A stretch of 35,244 nucleotides of DNA from NCBI GenBank assembly GCA_938033975.1, contig CALHKJ010000447.1:1-35244 (forward strand). Direction: 5' to 3'. Below, piece after piece: positions 7,282 through 16,707 of the stretch. Source of the DNA: an uncultured Saprospiraceae bacterium. GTDB taxonomy: Bacteria > Bacteroidota > Bacteroidia > Chitinophagales > Saprospiraceae. The notes below the pieces were generated by a model that was not told the origin of the DNA, searched no databases, and saw only the letters and a list, made by a program, of their open reading frames with translations. Both the position numbers and the translations under genes were made by a program. The stretch's first letter is position 1; each line of letters begins with the position of its first letter.

Positions 7282-7473
7282 ATGACGAAGCAAGCATTTA
7301 ATGAAGAAGCAATTAAAGATTCTATACAGCTTTTGAAAGTAAAGAAAGGAAAGTATTATGTTCGTTTTCCCAAATTAGAAACACCAATCATAATGAATGA
7401 ATACTTTTTTAACCAAATAAAAAACGAAGTTTTTAACCAATTAAAAAATGAAGTTCAAAATGTTGAAAATTAG
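7282..7473 (+). CDS. Small hypothetical protein with tandem FNQxKNEV repeat
   Basis: A 63-residue protein from the ATG at 7282 (MTKQAFNEEAIKDSIQLLKV); an upstream TTG at 7258 would add eight lysine- and asparagine-rich residues with no support. The body (KGKYYVRFPKLETPIIMNEYFFNQ, written here in parts: KGKYYVRFPK and PIIMNEYFF) is followed by two near-identical octapeptides, FNQIKNEV and FNQLKNEV. I do not recognise the family. It has no signal peptide and is predicted cytoplasmic. A strong intrinsic terminator begins 45 bases after its stop, which supports a real transcription unit. Coding status is likely but not proven. Confidence 0.6.
   Translation: MTKQAFNEEAIKDSIQLLKVKKGKYYVRFPKLETPIIMNEYFFNQIKNEVFNQLKNEVQNVEN
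7408..7455 (+). repeat. Two tandem 24-bp in-frame repeats
   Basis: Copy 1 (7408-7431) and copy 2 (7432-7455) agree at 22 of 24 bases and both encode FNQ(I/L)KNEV in the small gene 7282-7473. The two differences are one replacement (ATA to TTA, Ile to Leu) and one silent change (AAC to AAT), which points to a fairly recent in-frame duplication. Confidence 0.85.
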
Positions 7474-7518
7474 TAGTTAAATTCATTCCCGTTCAGTAGT
7501 AGTTTATTTGTGATAACC

Positions 7519-7572
7519 AAAAGGGCAAAGTCTAGCATCAAATATGCATAAGATTTTGCCCTTTTATTTTTT
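7519..7572 (+). terminator. Intrinsic terminator before gltX
   Basis: Stem AAAAGGGCAAAGTCT (7519-7533) pairs with AGATTTTGCCCTTTT (7551-7565), 15 base pairs with one G-U wobble, closing a loop that itself contains GCAT/ATGC. The 3' arm runs into ATTTTTT (7566-7572). It ends the transcript of the small gene at 7282-7473 and insulates gltX. Confidence 0.85.
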
Positions 7573-7714
7573 AAATTAATTGAATCAAGAATTTTAAGTG
7601 TAATTGTATCACCATCAAACATTAAGTCCTTTATTCCTGGTAAATATATTCTAGCAATTAATCATAAAGTAGAAAAATTACTTGCAATAAATTACGCTCG
7701 TTGATTTAAGAGAC

Positions 7715-7722
7715 TATTTTTG
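7715..7722 (+). promoter_or_regulatory. Bacteroidota-type -7 box of gltX
   Basis: TATTTTTG matches the TAnnTTTG -7 consensus exactly. Transcription would start near 7729, leaving a leader of about 10 bases before the gltX ATG. No well-placed TTG -33 element is visible (TTG occurs at 7682 and 7701, both badly spaced). Confidence 0.5.
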
Positions 7723-7739
7723 CAGCACAAACAAACACT

Positions 7740-9263
7740 ATGTCAAACACAAGAGTAAGATTTGCGCCAAGTCCAACTGGACCATTGCATATTGGTGGAG
7801 TAAGAACTGCTTTGTATAATTACCTTCTAGCGAAAAAAACAGGTGGAACATTCATCTTAAGAATCGAAGATACAGATCAAAATAGGTATGTAGAAGGCGC
7901 AGAAGATTATATAAAAGAAGCACTTGAATGGTTTGGCATTCAACCTGATGAAGGACCTGGTTATGGAGGAGCACACGGACCTTACCGTCAATCCGAAAGA
8001 AAGGAGATGTATGCTCAGTATGTAAAAGAAATGGTTGATAGTGGTAATGCCTATTATGCCTTTGACACTGAAGAAGAACTTTCCAAAGTAAGAGAAGAAG
8101 AAAAAGAAAAAGGTAATCATTCCTTTAAATACAATTGGGAGGTAAGATCAAAAATGCGAAATAGCACTTCTCTACCAAAAGAAGAAACCGATCGCTTGCT
8201 TGCTGAAGGAAACAATATTACGGTGCGATTGAAAATTCCTCAAAATGAAACAATCACATTCACAGATATCGTAAGAGGCGAAGTTAGTTTTGAATCCAAT
8301 GAGTTGGATGATAAGGTAATCATGAAGGCAGACGGAATGCCAACCTATCATCTAGCCAATATCGTTGATGATCATTTGATGGAAATCAGTCACGTAATAA
8401 GAGGAGAAGAATGGTTGTCAAGCACAGCTCATCACGCATTAATGTATAGATTCATGGGTTGGACCGCTCCACAGTTTGCACATCTACCCCTTATCCTTAA
8501 TCCAACTGGCGGTGGGAAATTAAGTAAGCGTCATGGAGCTAAGTTTGGATTTCCAGTTTTTCCATTGCAATGGGATGGTGGTGAGGAAACCTTTCAAGGA
8601 TTTAGAGAAGATGGTTTTGATGCTGATGCTGTTGTCAATTTTCTTGCATTGCTCGGATGGAATCCTGGCGATGATAAAGAGATGATGAGTAAGGAAGAAA
8701 TGATAGAACTTTTTTCTTTGGATAAAATTGTAAAATCTGGTGCTAAGTTTGATTTTGACAAAGCTAAGTGGTTCAATCAACAGTACATTATGAGTAAGTC
8801 AGAAGCAGACATTCTCACAACTTTAAAATCAAGTAAGGATGCTGAAAAAATAAGTCAATACGATGATACATTTATGCTTAAGGCCATTCAACTCATGAAA
8901 GAAAGGGTAAGCGTTTATCCAGACTTTATAAGCAACGGTCAATATCTTTTTAGCCTACCCGCTGAATACGATAACAAAACCTTAAAGAAAAAATACAAAG
9001 CAGAAAATCAAGTTCATTTTGACGCCATTCATGAATTGATCAGTTCGGATGAAGATTTTACTGCAGAAAGTCTAAGTGGCAAAATCAAAAGTTACATCAC
9101 AGACAACGAACTCAGTTTCGGTGCAATCTTCCCAATTTTGAGAATAGTATTGTCAGGCACCATGAAAGGACCAGATTTATTTGCAATGATGGAACTAATA
9201 GGCAAGGAAGATGTATTAATTAGATGGAAGGCAGGTTTTGCCCTCATTGAAAATATCGCATGA
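7740..9263 (+). CDS. gltX: Glutamyl-tRNA synthetase
   Basis: A 507-residue class I aminoacyl-tRNA synthetase that charges tRNA-Glu in the cytoplasm. It opens with RVRFAPSPTGPLHIGG, whose HIGG (residues 17-20) is the HIGH-type ATP-binding motif, and carries the KMSKS-type loop KLSKRHG at residues 260-266. The catalytic Rossmann domain is followed by an all-helical anticodon-binding domain (about 330-507), as expected for the bacterial discriminating type. Length is normal for Bacteroidota. It is preceded by a clear terminator and an exact -7 box, and its last four bases (ATGA) overlap the start of the next small gene. Confidence 0.98.
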   Translation: MSNTRVRFAPSPTGPLHIGGVRTALYNYLLAKKTGGTFILRIEDTDQNRYVEGAEDYIKEALEWFGIQPDEGPGYGGAHGPYRQSERKEMYAQYVKEMVDSGNAYYAFDTEEELSKVREEEKEKGNHSFKYNWEVRSKMRNSTSLPKEETDRLLAEGNNITVRLKIPQNETITFTDIVRGEVSFESNELDDKVIMKADGMPTYHLANIVDDHLMEISHVIRGEEWLSSTAHHALMYRFMGWTAPQFAHLPLILNPTGGGKLSKRHGAKFGFPVFPLQWDGGEETFQGFREDGFDADAVVNFLALLGWNPGDDKEMMSKEEMIELFSLDKIVKSGAKFDFDKAKWFNQQYIMSKSEADILTTLKSSKDAEKISQYDDTFMLKAIQLMKERVSVYPDFISNGQYLFSLPAEYDNKTLKKKYKAENQVHFDAIHELISSDEDFTAESLSGKIKSYITDNELSFGAIFPILRIVLSGTMKGPDLFAMMELIGKEDVLIRWKAGFALIENIA

Positions 9264-9445
9264 AAAAAAAAGGAAAGAATCCAGGCAAAGACAAACCAAA
9301 GGTTCATGAAGAACTAAAAGGTTTTAGCATCAACATTAATAAGTTTGGAGAGATGGAAAGTAGCATCCAAGTTGACAAACTGAATGAATTTCTGAATGAA
9401 AATGTTGAGGACAAAAAACTTACAAATTCCGGGGAAGAAGAATAG
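9260..9445 (+). CDS. Small gene translationally coupled to gltX
   Basis: A 61-residue protein whose ATG overlaps the gltX stop (ATGA, 9260-9263), so ribosomes ending gltX can restart here. The N-terminus is very basic (MKKKGKNPGKDKPKVHEEL); the middle has a beta-type stretch KGFSININKFGEMESSIQVD; the end is acidic (VEDKKLTNSGEEE). From memory, similar 55-70-residue genes follow gltX in other Bacteroidota, which argues that it is genuine, but I know no function. No signal peptide or membrane segment. The basic tail could touch RNA, which is speculative. Confidence 0.75.
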   Translation: MKKKGKNPGKDKPKVHEELKGFSININKFGEMESSIQVDKLNEFLNENVEDKKLTNSGEEE

Positions 9446-9544
9446 CATGTCTTCTAGAGACTAATCATAAGCCTCTAATCTCATTTTTACTTCGTTATAG
9501 CATTATTATCTTTAACTTTATTGCAGCTGACTAGATGCAGTAAT

Positions 9545-12500
9545 ATGTATGGAAACGTCCTAAGATCGCTTTTACTTTTGCTCATTCTCCCTTGTTTAGG
9601 CTTTGGGAGCAATTTGAGCGTACAAACTGACACGATTCCACCGGAAATTATTACCTTTCCTGAAGATCTTACAGTCCCATGTGGGGTCCCATACCAACAA
9701 CAGTTTGATTCGTGGCTTGAAAATCACGCGGGGCTAGCCGTGTCTGATGACGGCGATGTAAATTTATTCACCACCTTTTCTGGAATTATTGATGATGAAG
9801 TAATTTCTTCATCTGATACCTTGTGTGGTAACACAGCAATGGTGCCTATTGGTTTTTATGCAATTGATGATTGCCAAAATAGCAGTGACACTGTTTTTGC
9901 AAATTTTATTGTTCAAGATATATTCCAACCTATTATTACCCAAGAAGCACAAGACAAAACGATTCAGTGTGATGAAGCTGTAGTGGACAGTCTACAAACC
10001 TGGTTGGACAATATTGGTGGCGCTACTGCAAATGACGTTTGTGATAATGATGCGATCTGGGATAATTATATATGGAATGATAATTTAGGGAACTCAGGCT
10101 TTTCATTTATCGGAGACACAACAGACATTAAAATTATCCGAAGTTCATGTGACTGGTCCGTAGTTGTTTCCTTCTTTGTCCTTGATGAATGTGGTAATGC
10201 AAATATAACCACAAGTAGTTTTGCAATAATAGACACTATCGCCCCACAAATTTTCAATCTACTTACGGACACTATCATTGCATGCGTTGACACTATTCCA
10301 AATGTTGTACCTGATTTTATTGATGGATGCCAAGGACTCTTAGAAATCCAAACAGAAACAGAATCGACTCAGGGTGCTGATCCAAATGAATGCTCATTTT
10401 ATAACTACACAGTTACTAGTAGTTATATGGCGGAGGATATTTGTGGAAACCAAAATATGGTTCTACAACAAGTCCAAGTTGTCGATACTTTAGCACCAAT
10501 AATAGTTGCAAACCAAGAAATCAACATCAACTGTGAAGATGATCAGACAGAGATTAGTAACTATATAGATAACATAATTGATTGCAGTCCAGTTGAAATT
10601 ACTTTTATTGACAGTCTTCAAAATAGTTCTCCTTGTAGCAATACATTTAGAAGAAGTTGGACATTTTTGGATGTATGTGGTAATCAGACAATGTACAGAC
10701 AAATTGTAAATGTGATTGACCAAACCGGTCCACAAATAACTGATCCTATTCCATCTTTAGATCTTGAGTGCAGTCAGATAGTAAATTTTGATCAAACCAT
10801 ACTTTCCTTTGTTGAAAATCTTGAAAATCTAACAACAAGTGATAATTGTGGGGAGGGAAATATTTATATCAATGGTGGTGAAGATCCAAATGTTATAAAT
10901 TTTGATTTTCAATTTATACCTACTCAAACTTGCAATGGAAGCCCGGTGATCCAGCAGGAAAGTGTAGCAATCACATTAGAAGATGATTGTGGGAATTTCG
11001 AGCAAGCTACAAGCTCTATCACTATTGTGGATACCATCGCACCTGAAATTTTGAATTGTCAAGAAAGTCTAAATTTTGAATTGGAATTAGGAGAGTGTGA
11101 TTTAAAAATTCCATTAGCTCAATTTGATATTGGCAATCAATGTGATTCAACTACTGCTCATTTTTTGTTCAAAAGACAGATACAGCTAGATAGCTTTACA
11201 CCTGAAACAGGAAGTATTGTTTTTAATTGGGAGTTTTCTCCAGCAGAAACAGAATCCATTGTTGATGGTGCGAAAATCGAATTCACTAGTGAAGGAATTG
11301 TGAATAATAACTTGGGTTTAGATTTTATTATTACAAGCAGTGACGCAACTGAATTATTTAATTATTCAGAACCACTATCCCTTTGCGAAAGTCAGAATTT
11401 TAATTTTGATGTTCCGTTTGACCAAACTAAGAAATGGATTGAGGAAGGTAGCATCCAATTGACAGTTGATTATGAAATTCTTGAAACATTTGACTGCCCT
11501 GAAGAAGCAAGGCTTGGTTTCACTATAAGTATTCCATCCCTAGTAGATACCCCAAATAAATATAGCTATACGTTGGATGGAGGGCAAGAAACTGAATACT
11601 CGGTTGGGGATTCTATAACTATATCTTCAGGAATGCATAGAATAATTTACAGCGTTGAGGATTGTGGAGGAAATAAAACCAACTGTACACAAGAAATTGA
11701 AATCAGAGATTTAGAAACACCAGAATTGATTTGCCCTGATGGCTTCACATTAATAATTCCAGAAGATACATGTGCAGTAGAATTTAGAATAAATCCAGTT
11801 TTTCAATTTATAGAAAATTGCAGTAACAATAGTAATTTCTCTATTACCCTACCTGAAGAAAATGATAGATTTTTAAAATTCAGTGAACAAGAAAATGGAG
11901 TGATCATCGCAGATAATATTCAATTCCAATTTGAAGATATTAACCTTGATAATATAATTCTAAACCCCGTATTGATTGTAGAGTTATTAGCCAATACCAC
12001 AGTTGATAATGGTTTCTTTTCAATAAGAGATGAAAATGGAGAAACAATTGGCTCCACGCCTCAGTCTTTGGAATCTTGCATATCAACTCAATTAATCACT
12101 TTTGATCTAACAATTGATCAATTGGAAGAATGGAACTCCGATCAAATTATAGTTTTCAATTTTGTAAATACTAATATCACTCTTGGAGGATTGGCTCCTT
12201 GCAGTCCGGAAGACTTCAATGGTCAGACTGATATGTCAAGCTTTTTGACAGCAACTTTAGCATTTACAGAAATTGTTCCTAACATTGTGGTTACCAATGA
12301 GGAATCAGGTGATACAATTGAATCGGAAAACGGATTTGTAGCATTTGACACAGGCAATTATTTGGTAGAATTATCTAGTTCTGACAATTCTGGCAACATA
12401 GCTTCATGCTCATACTTTATAGAGGTTGAAGATAACACTCCACCAGAAATGATGTGTTCTAACGTAGACATTTTGATTGCAATCCAAGATCTTGAAGCAA

Positions 12501-15500
12501 TTAATCCTGATATAAATATTATTGATTTTGATGTAACAGATAATTGTGATTCTGTAAGTTTAGATCTCAACAGTCCGATGATTGATTGTACAGATATTGG
12601 ATCAGAACTCTTAGCTAGTCTAATAGCAACTGATGAAAACGGAAATGAAAATATTTGCGAATTTAACTTCACTCCTATTGGTATTGAACTTAAACCAAGT
12701 TTTAGCTCTTCGTTATGTGGTGGAGAATCATTAAGTCTATTAAACAACATTCCAGAAAATATAACAGTCAGTTATCAATGGTCAGGACCTTCAGGTTTTT
12801 CGTCAGAAGAAGCAAATCCTCAAATCGAAAATGTTAGTTCTGCCAACTCAGGAACATATTCACTTCAAGCAACTACAGAAGCAGGATGCAATTTTTTCGG
12901 AAATGTAGAAGTAACTATTGAAGCATTAAGCAATCCTGAAATTGTAAGTGACAATGATATTATTTGTGTAGGGGATGCTTTTGTTCTTAATTCAAATGCC
13001 TTTGATGATGTGGTCTATCTTTGGTATGAAGGTTTAGCGCCTAATGGAAATTTGGTTGGCATGAGTACCATATCAAGCATTGAACTAACGCCATCAATTG
13101 GAACTCATTTTTATTATAGTATTGTCGAAGGAAATGGTTGCCAGTCTGACCCTTCAAATTCTTATGCGATCGAGGTAATTGATTTTCCTATAGCTTTAGT
13201 TGAAGATAATTTTATCACTACCTGCGAGGGAGAGACCATCAGCTTAACCACTGCCAATACCAACCCATCTTTAGAATTTAGTTGGTCTGGTCCAGGAGAG
13301 TATGAAAGCAATGAAGCAAATCCAACAAGTATCAATAATATTGGAATAAATCAACAAGGAACTTATCAATTGGTAGTTTCAGATAGAGGATGTCTTTCTG
13401 ATCCTGCTTTGGTTGAAGTGGTCGTTTTCAATACACCAGACAAACCAATTTTAGTTGGAGACAATCTATTATGTGAGGGTTCCGACCTTAGTTTAACCGT
13501 CATGAATAATGTATCCTCTGATAAATATAATTGGTTTTTAAATGGGGAGACATATAGCACTACAAACACAAATAGTCTTATCATTCCAAATGCACAAGAT
13601 CAATTGGCCGGAAACTGGACAGTGATTATTGAAGATGATAATTGTACAAGTTTAGAATCTGAAATTTTCATAATTGATATAGAATCACAAATTACAATTG
13701 GAGCCAATAATAATGGACCTATCTGTGAGGGAGGTATGGTGACTTTGACTGCAAGCTTTATTCCAGAAGCGGATTATATTTGGACTACACCTAACAATTT
13801 GGAATTCTTTGGTAGAGTTGTAAGCGTACCTGCAGTCAATGGAGTTTATTCGGTAGAATTAACAACTTCAGCTGGTTGCCTTGGCGAAGCAAATACAATT
13901 GTAGAAATCATCCAAGTCCCTGAAGTAACTGCTCTTTCGAATAACTCTTCAGCTTGCATGAGCATTGGAGATCCAATTTCTTTTTTCCCATCCATATTTC
14001 CTCCTGGTGAATATCAATTCATCTGGACTGGTCCCAACAGTTTCATTTCAACTGAAGAAGAACTTACCATACCTTTTCAAGGAATAGCAAGTAATGGCAT
14101 ATATGGATTGCAAATACAAAATGATAATTGCGTTTCTGATATCATATTTACAGAAGTGAGCTCAACAATTATTCCTGACCAAGCTGTCATAACTCAAAAC
14201 GGTCCTTTATGCTTAGGAGCTTCGATTAATCTTATCGCCTCAAATGTCAGTGCAGATATCGACGAATACATTTGGGCCACTCCTATCGGCCAAATAATAA
14301 CAGCAGAACCCGCCTTGACAATTTCGCCTTCGAGCAATATTAATATCGGAGAATACAGTCTCACTGTGTCCACAAATGGCTGCATGAGTGAACCATCACA
14401 ATCCATCAATTTGATTTTGGAAGATGCTTTGGATCAACCAATCATCACAGGAAATAATATTTTATGTGCAGGCCAAGAACTTGTTTTAGAACCAAGCAAT
14501 CCCATCGCTGGACTTGACTATATATGGATTGGACCTGATGGAACAAATTATTCAAGTACAATATTGACCATAGAAAATTTTTCAGAAACTGATGCAGGTG
14601 CATATGTAGTTCAGTCCTCTATCAATTCGTGCGTTTCGGATTTTTCCGAACCTTTTGTAGTCACAATTATAAGCAGCCCAGAAGCACCTATATTAAGCAT
14701 GAACGAATTTACTTTCTGTGAAAACAATCTCACTGAAATTTCTTTACAGGATTTCATCAACACAGCCAATGTGGATTCCTATTTCTTGTATGACCCAACC
14801 GGTTTGCTAATAGCAGAAAGTGGCAATGGTGATTTTATCGATGTAAATCTAAGTGCTTACTCTGAAGGGAGTTACCAATTTTTTGTCACGCAAAGTATTG
14901 CTGATTGTGAATCTGATTTGACTGCACCGATTACAATCATAATAGAAAGTGCTAGCCAGGCAGCTAGTTTCGCTGAAACAGAACTCCTAATATGTGAACT
15001 TGGTGTTACAAGCATTGCTATTAATATACCAAATGGCATTGATACTGAGATCATAATTCAAGGTGACAATATGATCATTGAAAATATTTTAGATAATGAA
15101 ATTATTGTTAATGTTTTTGATGTAGGGAATAGTCAACTTATCGTAAATAGCTCAAATGATATTTGTGGTGAATTTGAAAGTGATATTCTCGATATCAATG
15201 TATTAGAAGATATTGATGCAATCAATGATGAGTTTACAATTCTTGGTGTAAACAGTACAATGATTTCAGTATTAGAAAACGATCAATACAATAGTAGCAT
15301 TGAGCTTGCTATTGAAAATCTAATTGGAGGTCCAGGACTATCTGTAGTTGGAGATATGATCCAAGTGACTACAAATAACCTAATCGGAACCTATAGTTTT
15401 AATTATACAATTTGTAGCATTGAATGCCCAGCCTTATGCGATGAAGCCATTGTTACTTTAAATATAGAAGGAGAAAATATTGGTTCCGATTGTACTCCAT

Positions 15501-15748
15501 TCAATTTGATGACTCCAAATGGGGATGGCGAGAATGATTTCTTCATTGTTCCTTGCACAGAATCTGGTGACAATGTAGAGGTGAAAATTTTTAATTCATT
15601 CGGAGCACTTATCTATGCAGAGGAAGACTATCAAAATGATTGGATGGGCACAAAAGATGGAGATGATGTACCTGTAGGTACATATTTTTATTACGTTAAA
15701 ATAAATGAAGATGCTCCAATGGCAGCTTTCTTAGTTGTAGAGCGATAA
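9545..15748 (+). CDS. Giant T9SS-exported adhesin with HYR-like and Ig-like repeats and gliding C-terminal domain
   Basis: A 2067-residue cell-surface protein from the ATG at 9545; a TTG at 9521 would push the signal peptide (MYGNVLRSLLLLLILPCLGF) inward, so the ATG is preferred. Residues about 25-1040 hold eight HYR-like modules, recognised by DxCGN-type motifs followed by boundary motifs such as DTIAPQI, DTLAPII, DQTGPQI, DTIAPEI and DNTPPEM. Residues about 1045-1790 hold nine Ig/PKD-like modules of roughly 80 residues with a cysteine pair and a core such as YQWSGPSGF. A cadherin-like module (VLENDQYN) precedes the C-terminal gliding/T9SS sorting domain at about 1980-2067 (NLMTPNGDGENDFF, VGTYFYYVKI). 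It should be secreted by the T9SS and act in adhesion or motility. The next gene begins 1 base after the stop. A weak -7 box (TAACTTTA) lies about 30 bases upstream. Confidence 0.93.
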   Translation: MYGNVLRSLLLLLILPCLGFGSNLSVQTDTIPPEIITFPEDLTVPCGVPYQQQFDSWLENHAGLAVSDDGDVNLFTTFSGIIDDEVISSSDTLCGNTAMVPIGFYAIDDCQNSSDTVFANFIVQDIFQPIITQEAQDKTIQCDEAVVDSLQTWLDNIGGATANDVCDNDAIWDNYIWNDNLGNSGFSFIGDTTDIKIIRSSCDWSVVVSFFVLDECGNANITTSSFAIIDTIAPQIFNLLTDTIIACVDTIPNVVPDFIDGCQGLLEIQTETESTQGADPNECSFYNYTVTSSYMAEDICGNQNMVLQQVQVVDTLAPIIVANQEININCEDDQTEISNYIDNIIDCSPVEITFIDSLQNSSPCSNTFRRSWTFLDVCGNQTMYRQIVNVIDQTGPQITDPIPSLDLECSQIVNFDQTILSFVENLENLTTSDNCGEGNIYINGGEDPNVINFDFQFIPTQTCNGSPVIQQESVAITLEDDCGNFEQATSSITIVDTIAPEILNCQESLNFELELGECDLKIPLAQFDIGNQCDSTTAHFLFKRQIQLDSFTPETGSIVFNWEFSPAETESIVDGAKIEFTSEGIVNNNLGLDFIITSSDATELFNYSEPLSLCESQNFNFDVPFDQTKKWIEEGSIQLTVDYEILETFDCPEEARLGFTISIPSLVDTPNKYSYTLDGGQETEYSVGDSITISSGMHRIIYSVEDCGGNKTNCTQEIEIRDLETPELICPDGFTLIIPEDTCAVEFRINPVFQFIENCSNNSNFSITLPEENDRFLKFSEQENGVIIADNIQFQFEDINLDNIILNPVLIVELLANTTVDNGFFSIRDENGETIGSTPQSLESCISTQLITFDLTIDQLEEWNSDQIIVFNFVNTNITLGGLAPCSPEDFNGQTDMSSFLTATLAFTEIVPNIVVTNEESGDTIESENGFVAFDTGNYLVELSSSDNSGNIASCSYFIEVEDNTPPEMMCSNVDILIAIQDLEAINPDINIIDFDVTDNCDSVSLDLNSPMIDCTDIGSELLASLIATDENGNENICEFNFTPIGIELKPSFSSSLCGGESLSLLNNIPENITVSYQWSGPSGFSSEEANPQIENVSSANSGTYSLQATTEAGCNFFGNVEVTIEALSNPEIVSDNDIICVGDAFVLNSNAFDDVVYLWYEGLAPNGNLVGMSTISSIELTPSIGTHFYYSIVEGNGCQSDPSNSYAIEVIDFPIALVEDNFITTCEGETISLTTANTNPSLEFSWSGPGEYESNEANPTSINNIGINQQGTYQLVVSDRGCLSDPALVEVVVFNTPDKPILVGDNLLCEGSDLSLTVMNNVSSDKYNWFLNGETYSTTNTNSLIIPNAQDQLAGNWTVIIEDDNCTSLESEIFIIDIESQITIGANNNGPICEGGMVTLTASFIPEADYIWTTPNNLEFFGRVVSVPAVNGVYSVELTTSAGCLGEANTIVEIIQVPEVTALSNNSSACMSIGDPISFFPSIFPPGEYQFIWTGPNSFISTEEELTIPFQGIASNGIYGLQIQNDNCVSDIIFTEVSSTIIPDQAVITQNGPLCLGASINLIASNVSADIDEYIWATPIGQIITAEPALTISPSSNINIGEYSLTVSTNGCMSEPSQSINLILEDALDQPIITGNNILCAGQELVLEPSNPIAGLDYIWIGPDGTNYSSTILTIENFSETDAGAYVVQSSINSCVSDFSEPFVVTIISSPEAPILSMNEFTFCENNLTEISLQDFINTANVDSYFLYDPTGLLIAESGNGDFIDVNLSAYSEGSYQFFVTQSIADCESDLTAPITIIIESASQAASFAETELLICELGVTSIAINIPNGIDTEIIIQGDNMIIENILDNEIIVNVFDVGNSQLIVNSSNDICGEFESDILDINVLEDIDAINDEFTILGVNSTMISVLENDQYNSSIELAIENLIGGPGLSVVGDMIQVTTNNLIGTYSFNYTICSIECPALCDEAIVTLNIEGENIGSDCTPFNLMTPNGDGENDFFIVPCTESGDNVEVKIFNSFGALIYAEEDYQNDWMGTKDGDDVPVGTYFYYVKINEDAPMAAFLVVER

Positions 15749-15749
15749 T

Positions 15750-16706
15750 ATGAAAACGATTCTTACATATATATCATGTTTCATTTGTGCACTGAGCACC
15801 CAAGCTCAGCAAGATGTTTTATTTACACAATTTGCTTATGACAAATTGGGTTATAATCCTGCTTATGCTGGGACACATGACCATATTAGTTTGAATGCTA
15901 TTTATAGAAATCAATGGTTAGGGCTCGATGGTTCACCAAGCAGATTTGCAGCTAGCATCAATTTCCCAGGCTTGGATCAAAATCTTGGGCTTGGATTACA
16001 CTTTGACAAATCTAGCATATCGATTTTTGACAAAACAACTCTGCAAGGATCCTACTCTTATAAGATAGCCTTAAACAAAGGAAATTTAAGTTTGGGGATG
16101 TCAACTTCTTTGCGTCAATTTCGGGTAGATTGGACTGACAATAGATTGCGACCTCCAAGTGGATTTGCAAATGATGCTTCTGTTGATCAAGAAATTTATA
16201 CCAAACAAATATTCAATATTGGTTTTGGGGCTTACTTTAACAATGAAGATTATTTCTTTGGAGCAGCTATTCCGCGACTCAATAAAGCAATTATTGACTT
16301 TGATAGTGAATTAGACACCTTGCAAGCAACAGAGGCAAGACTTATATATTTGATGGGTGGTGGAAAATTTTCAGTGACACAAGATTGGGAATTAAGTCCT
16401 CAATTACTATTGACTTTTGCAGAAGCTTCACCTGTTCAGTTTGAGTTGAGCACCATTGCAATCCTTAGAAAGAAATACCATATTGGTCTCAATTATAGTT
16501 CTGGTGGTAGTGTTCTCAATCCTATTGAATCCCTTGATTTGATTTTAGGCTATCAACATGATAATCAGATATTTTTAGGTATGTCCTATGACAGGACTCT
16601 TTCAGAATTACGTCAAGTTTCAAGTGGATCTCTTGAATTTATTTTGAACTATAGATTTAACAGGGTACAGAATGCAGATATCATTATTAATCCAAGATAT
16701 TATTAA
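15750..16706 (+). CDS. PorP/SprF-family outer-membrane protein (adhesin partner)
   Basis: A 318-residue outer-membrane barrel with a signal peptide (MKTILTYISCFICALSTQAQ). The N-terminal signature QDVLFTQFAYDKLGYNPAYA followed by YRNQWLGLDGSP is diagnostic for the PorP/SprF family, and alternating aromatic strands run to the C-terminus. In Flavobacterium johnsoniae, SprF is needed for export and surface attachment of the adhesin SprB; other family members are usually encoded right after their large substrate with a gliding C-terminal domain. Here the gene starts 1 base after the giant adhesin, so it is very likely that adhesin's dedicated partner. It is a paralogue of the porP copy at 30242. 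Confidence 0.93.
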   Translation: MKTILTYISCFICALSTQAQQDVLFTQFAYDKLGYNPAYAGTHDHISLNAIYRNQWLGLDGSPSRFAASINFPGLDQNLGLGLHFDKSSISIFDKTTLQGSYSYKIALNKGNLSLGMSTSLRQFRVDWTDNRLRPPSGFANDASVDQEIYTKQIFNIGFGAYFNNEDYFFGAAIPRLNKAIIDFDSELDTLQATEARLIYLMGGGKFSVTQDWELSPQLLLTFAEASPVQFELSTIAILRKKYHIGLNYSSGGSVLNPIESLDLILGYQHDNQIFLGMSYDRTLSELRQVSSGSLEFILNYRFNRVQNADIIINPRYY

Positions 16707-16707
16707 T

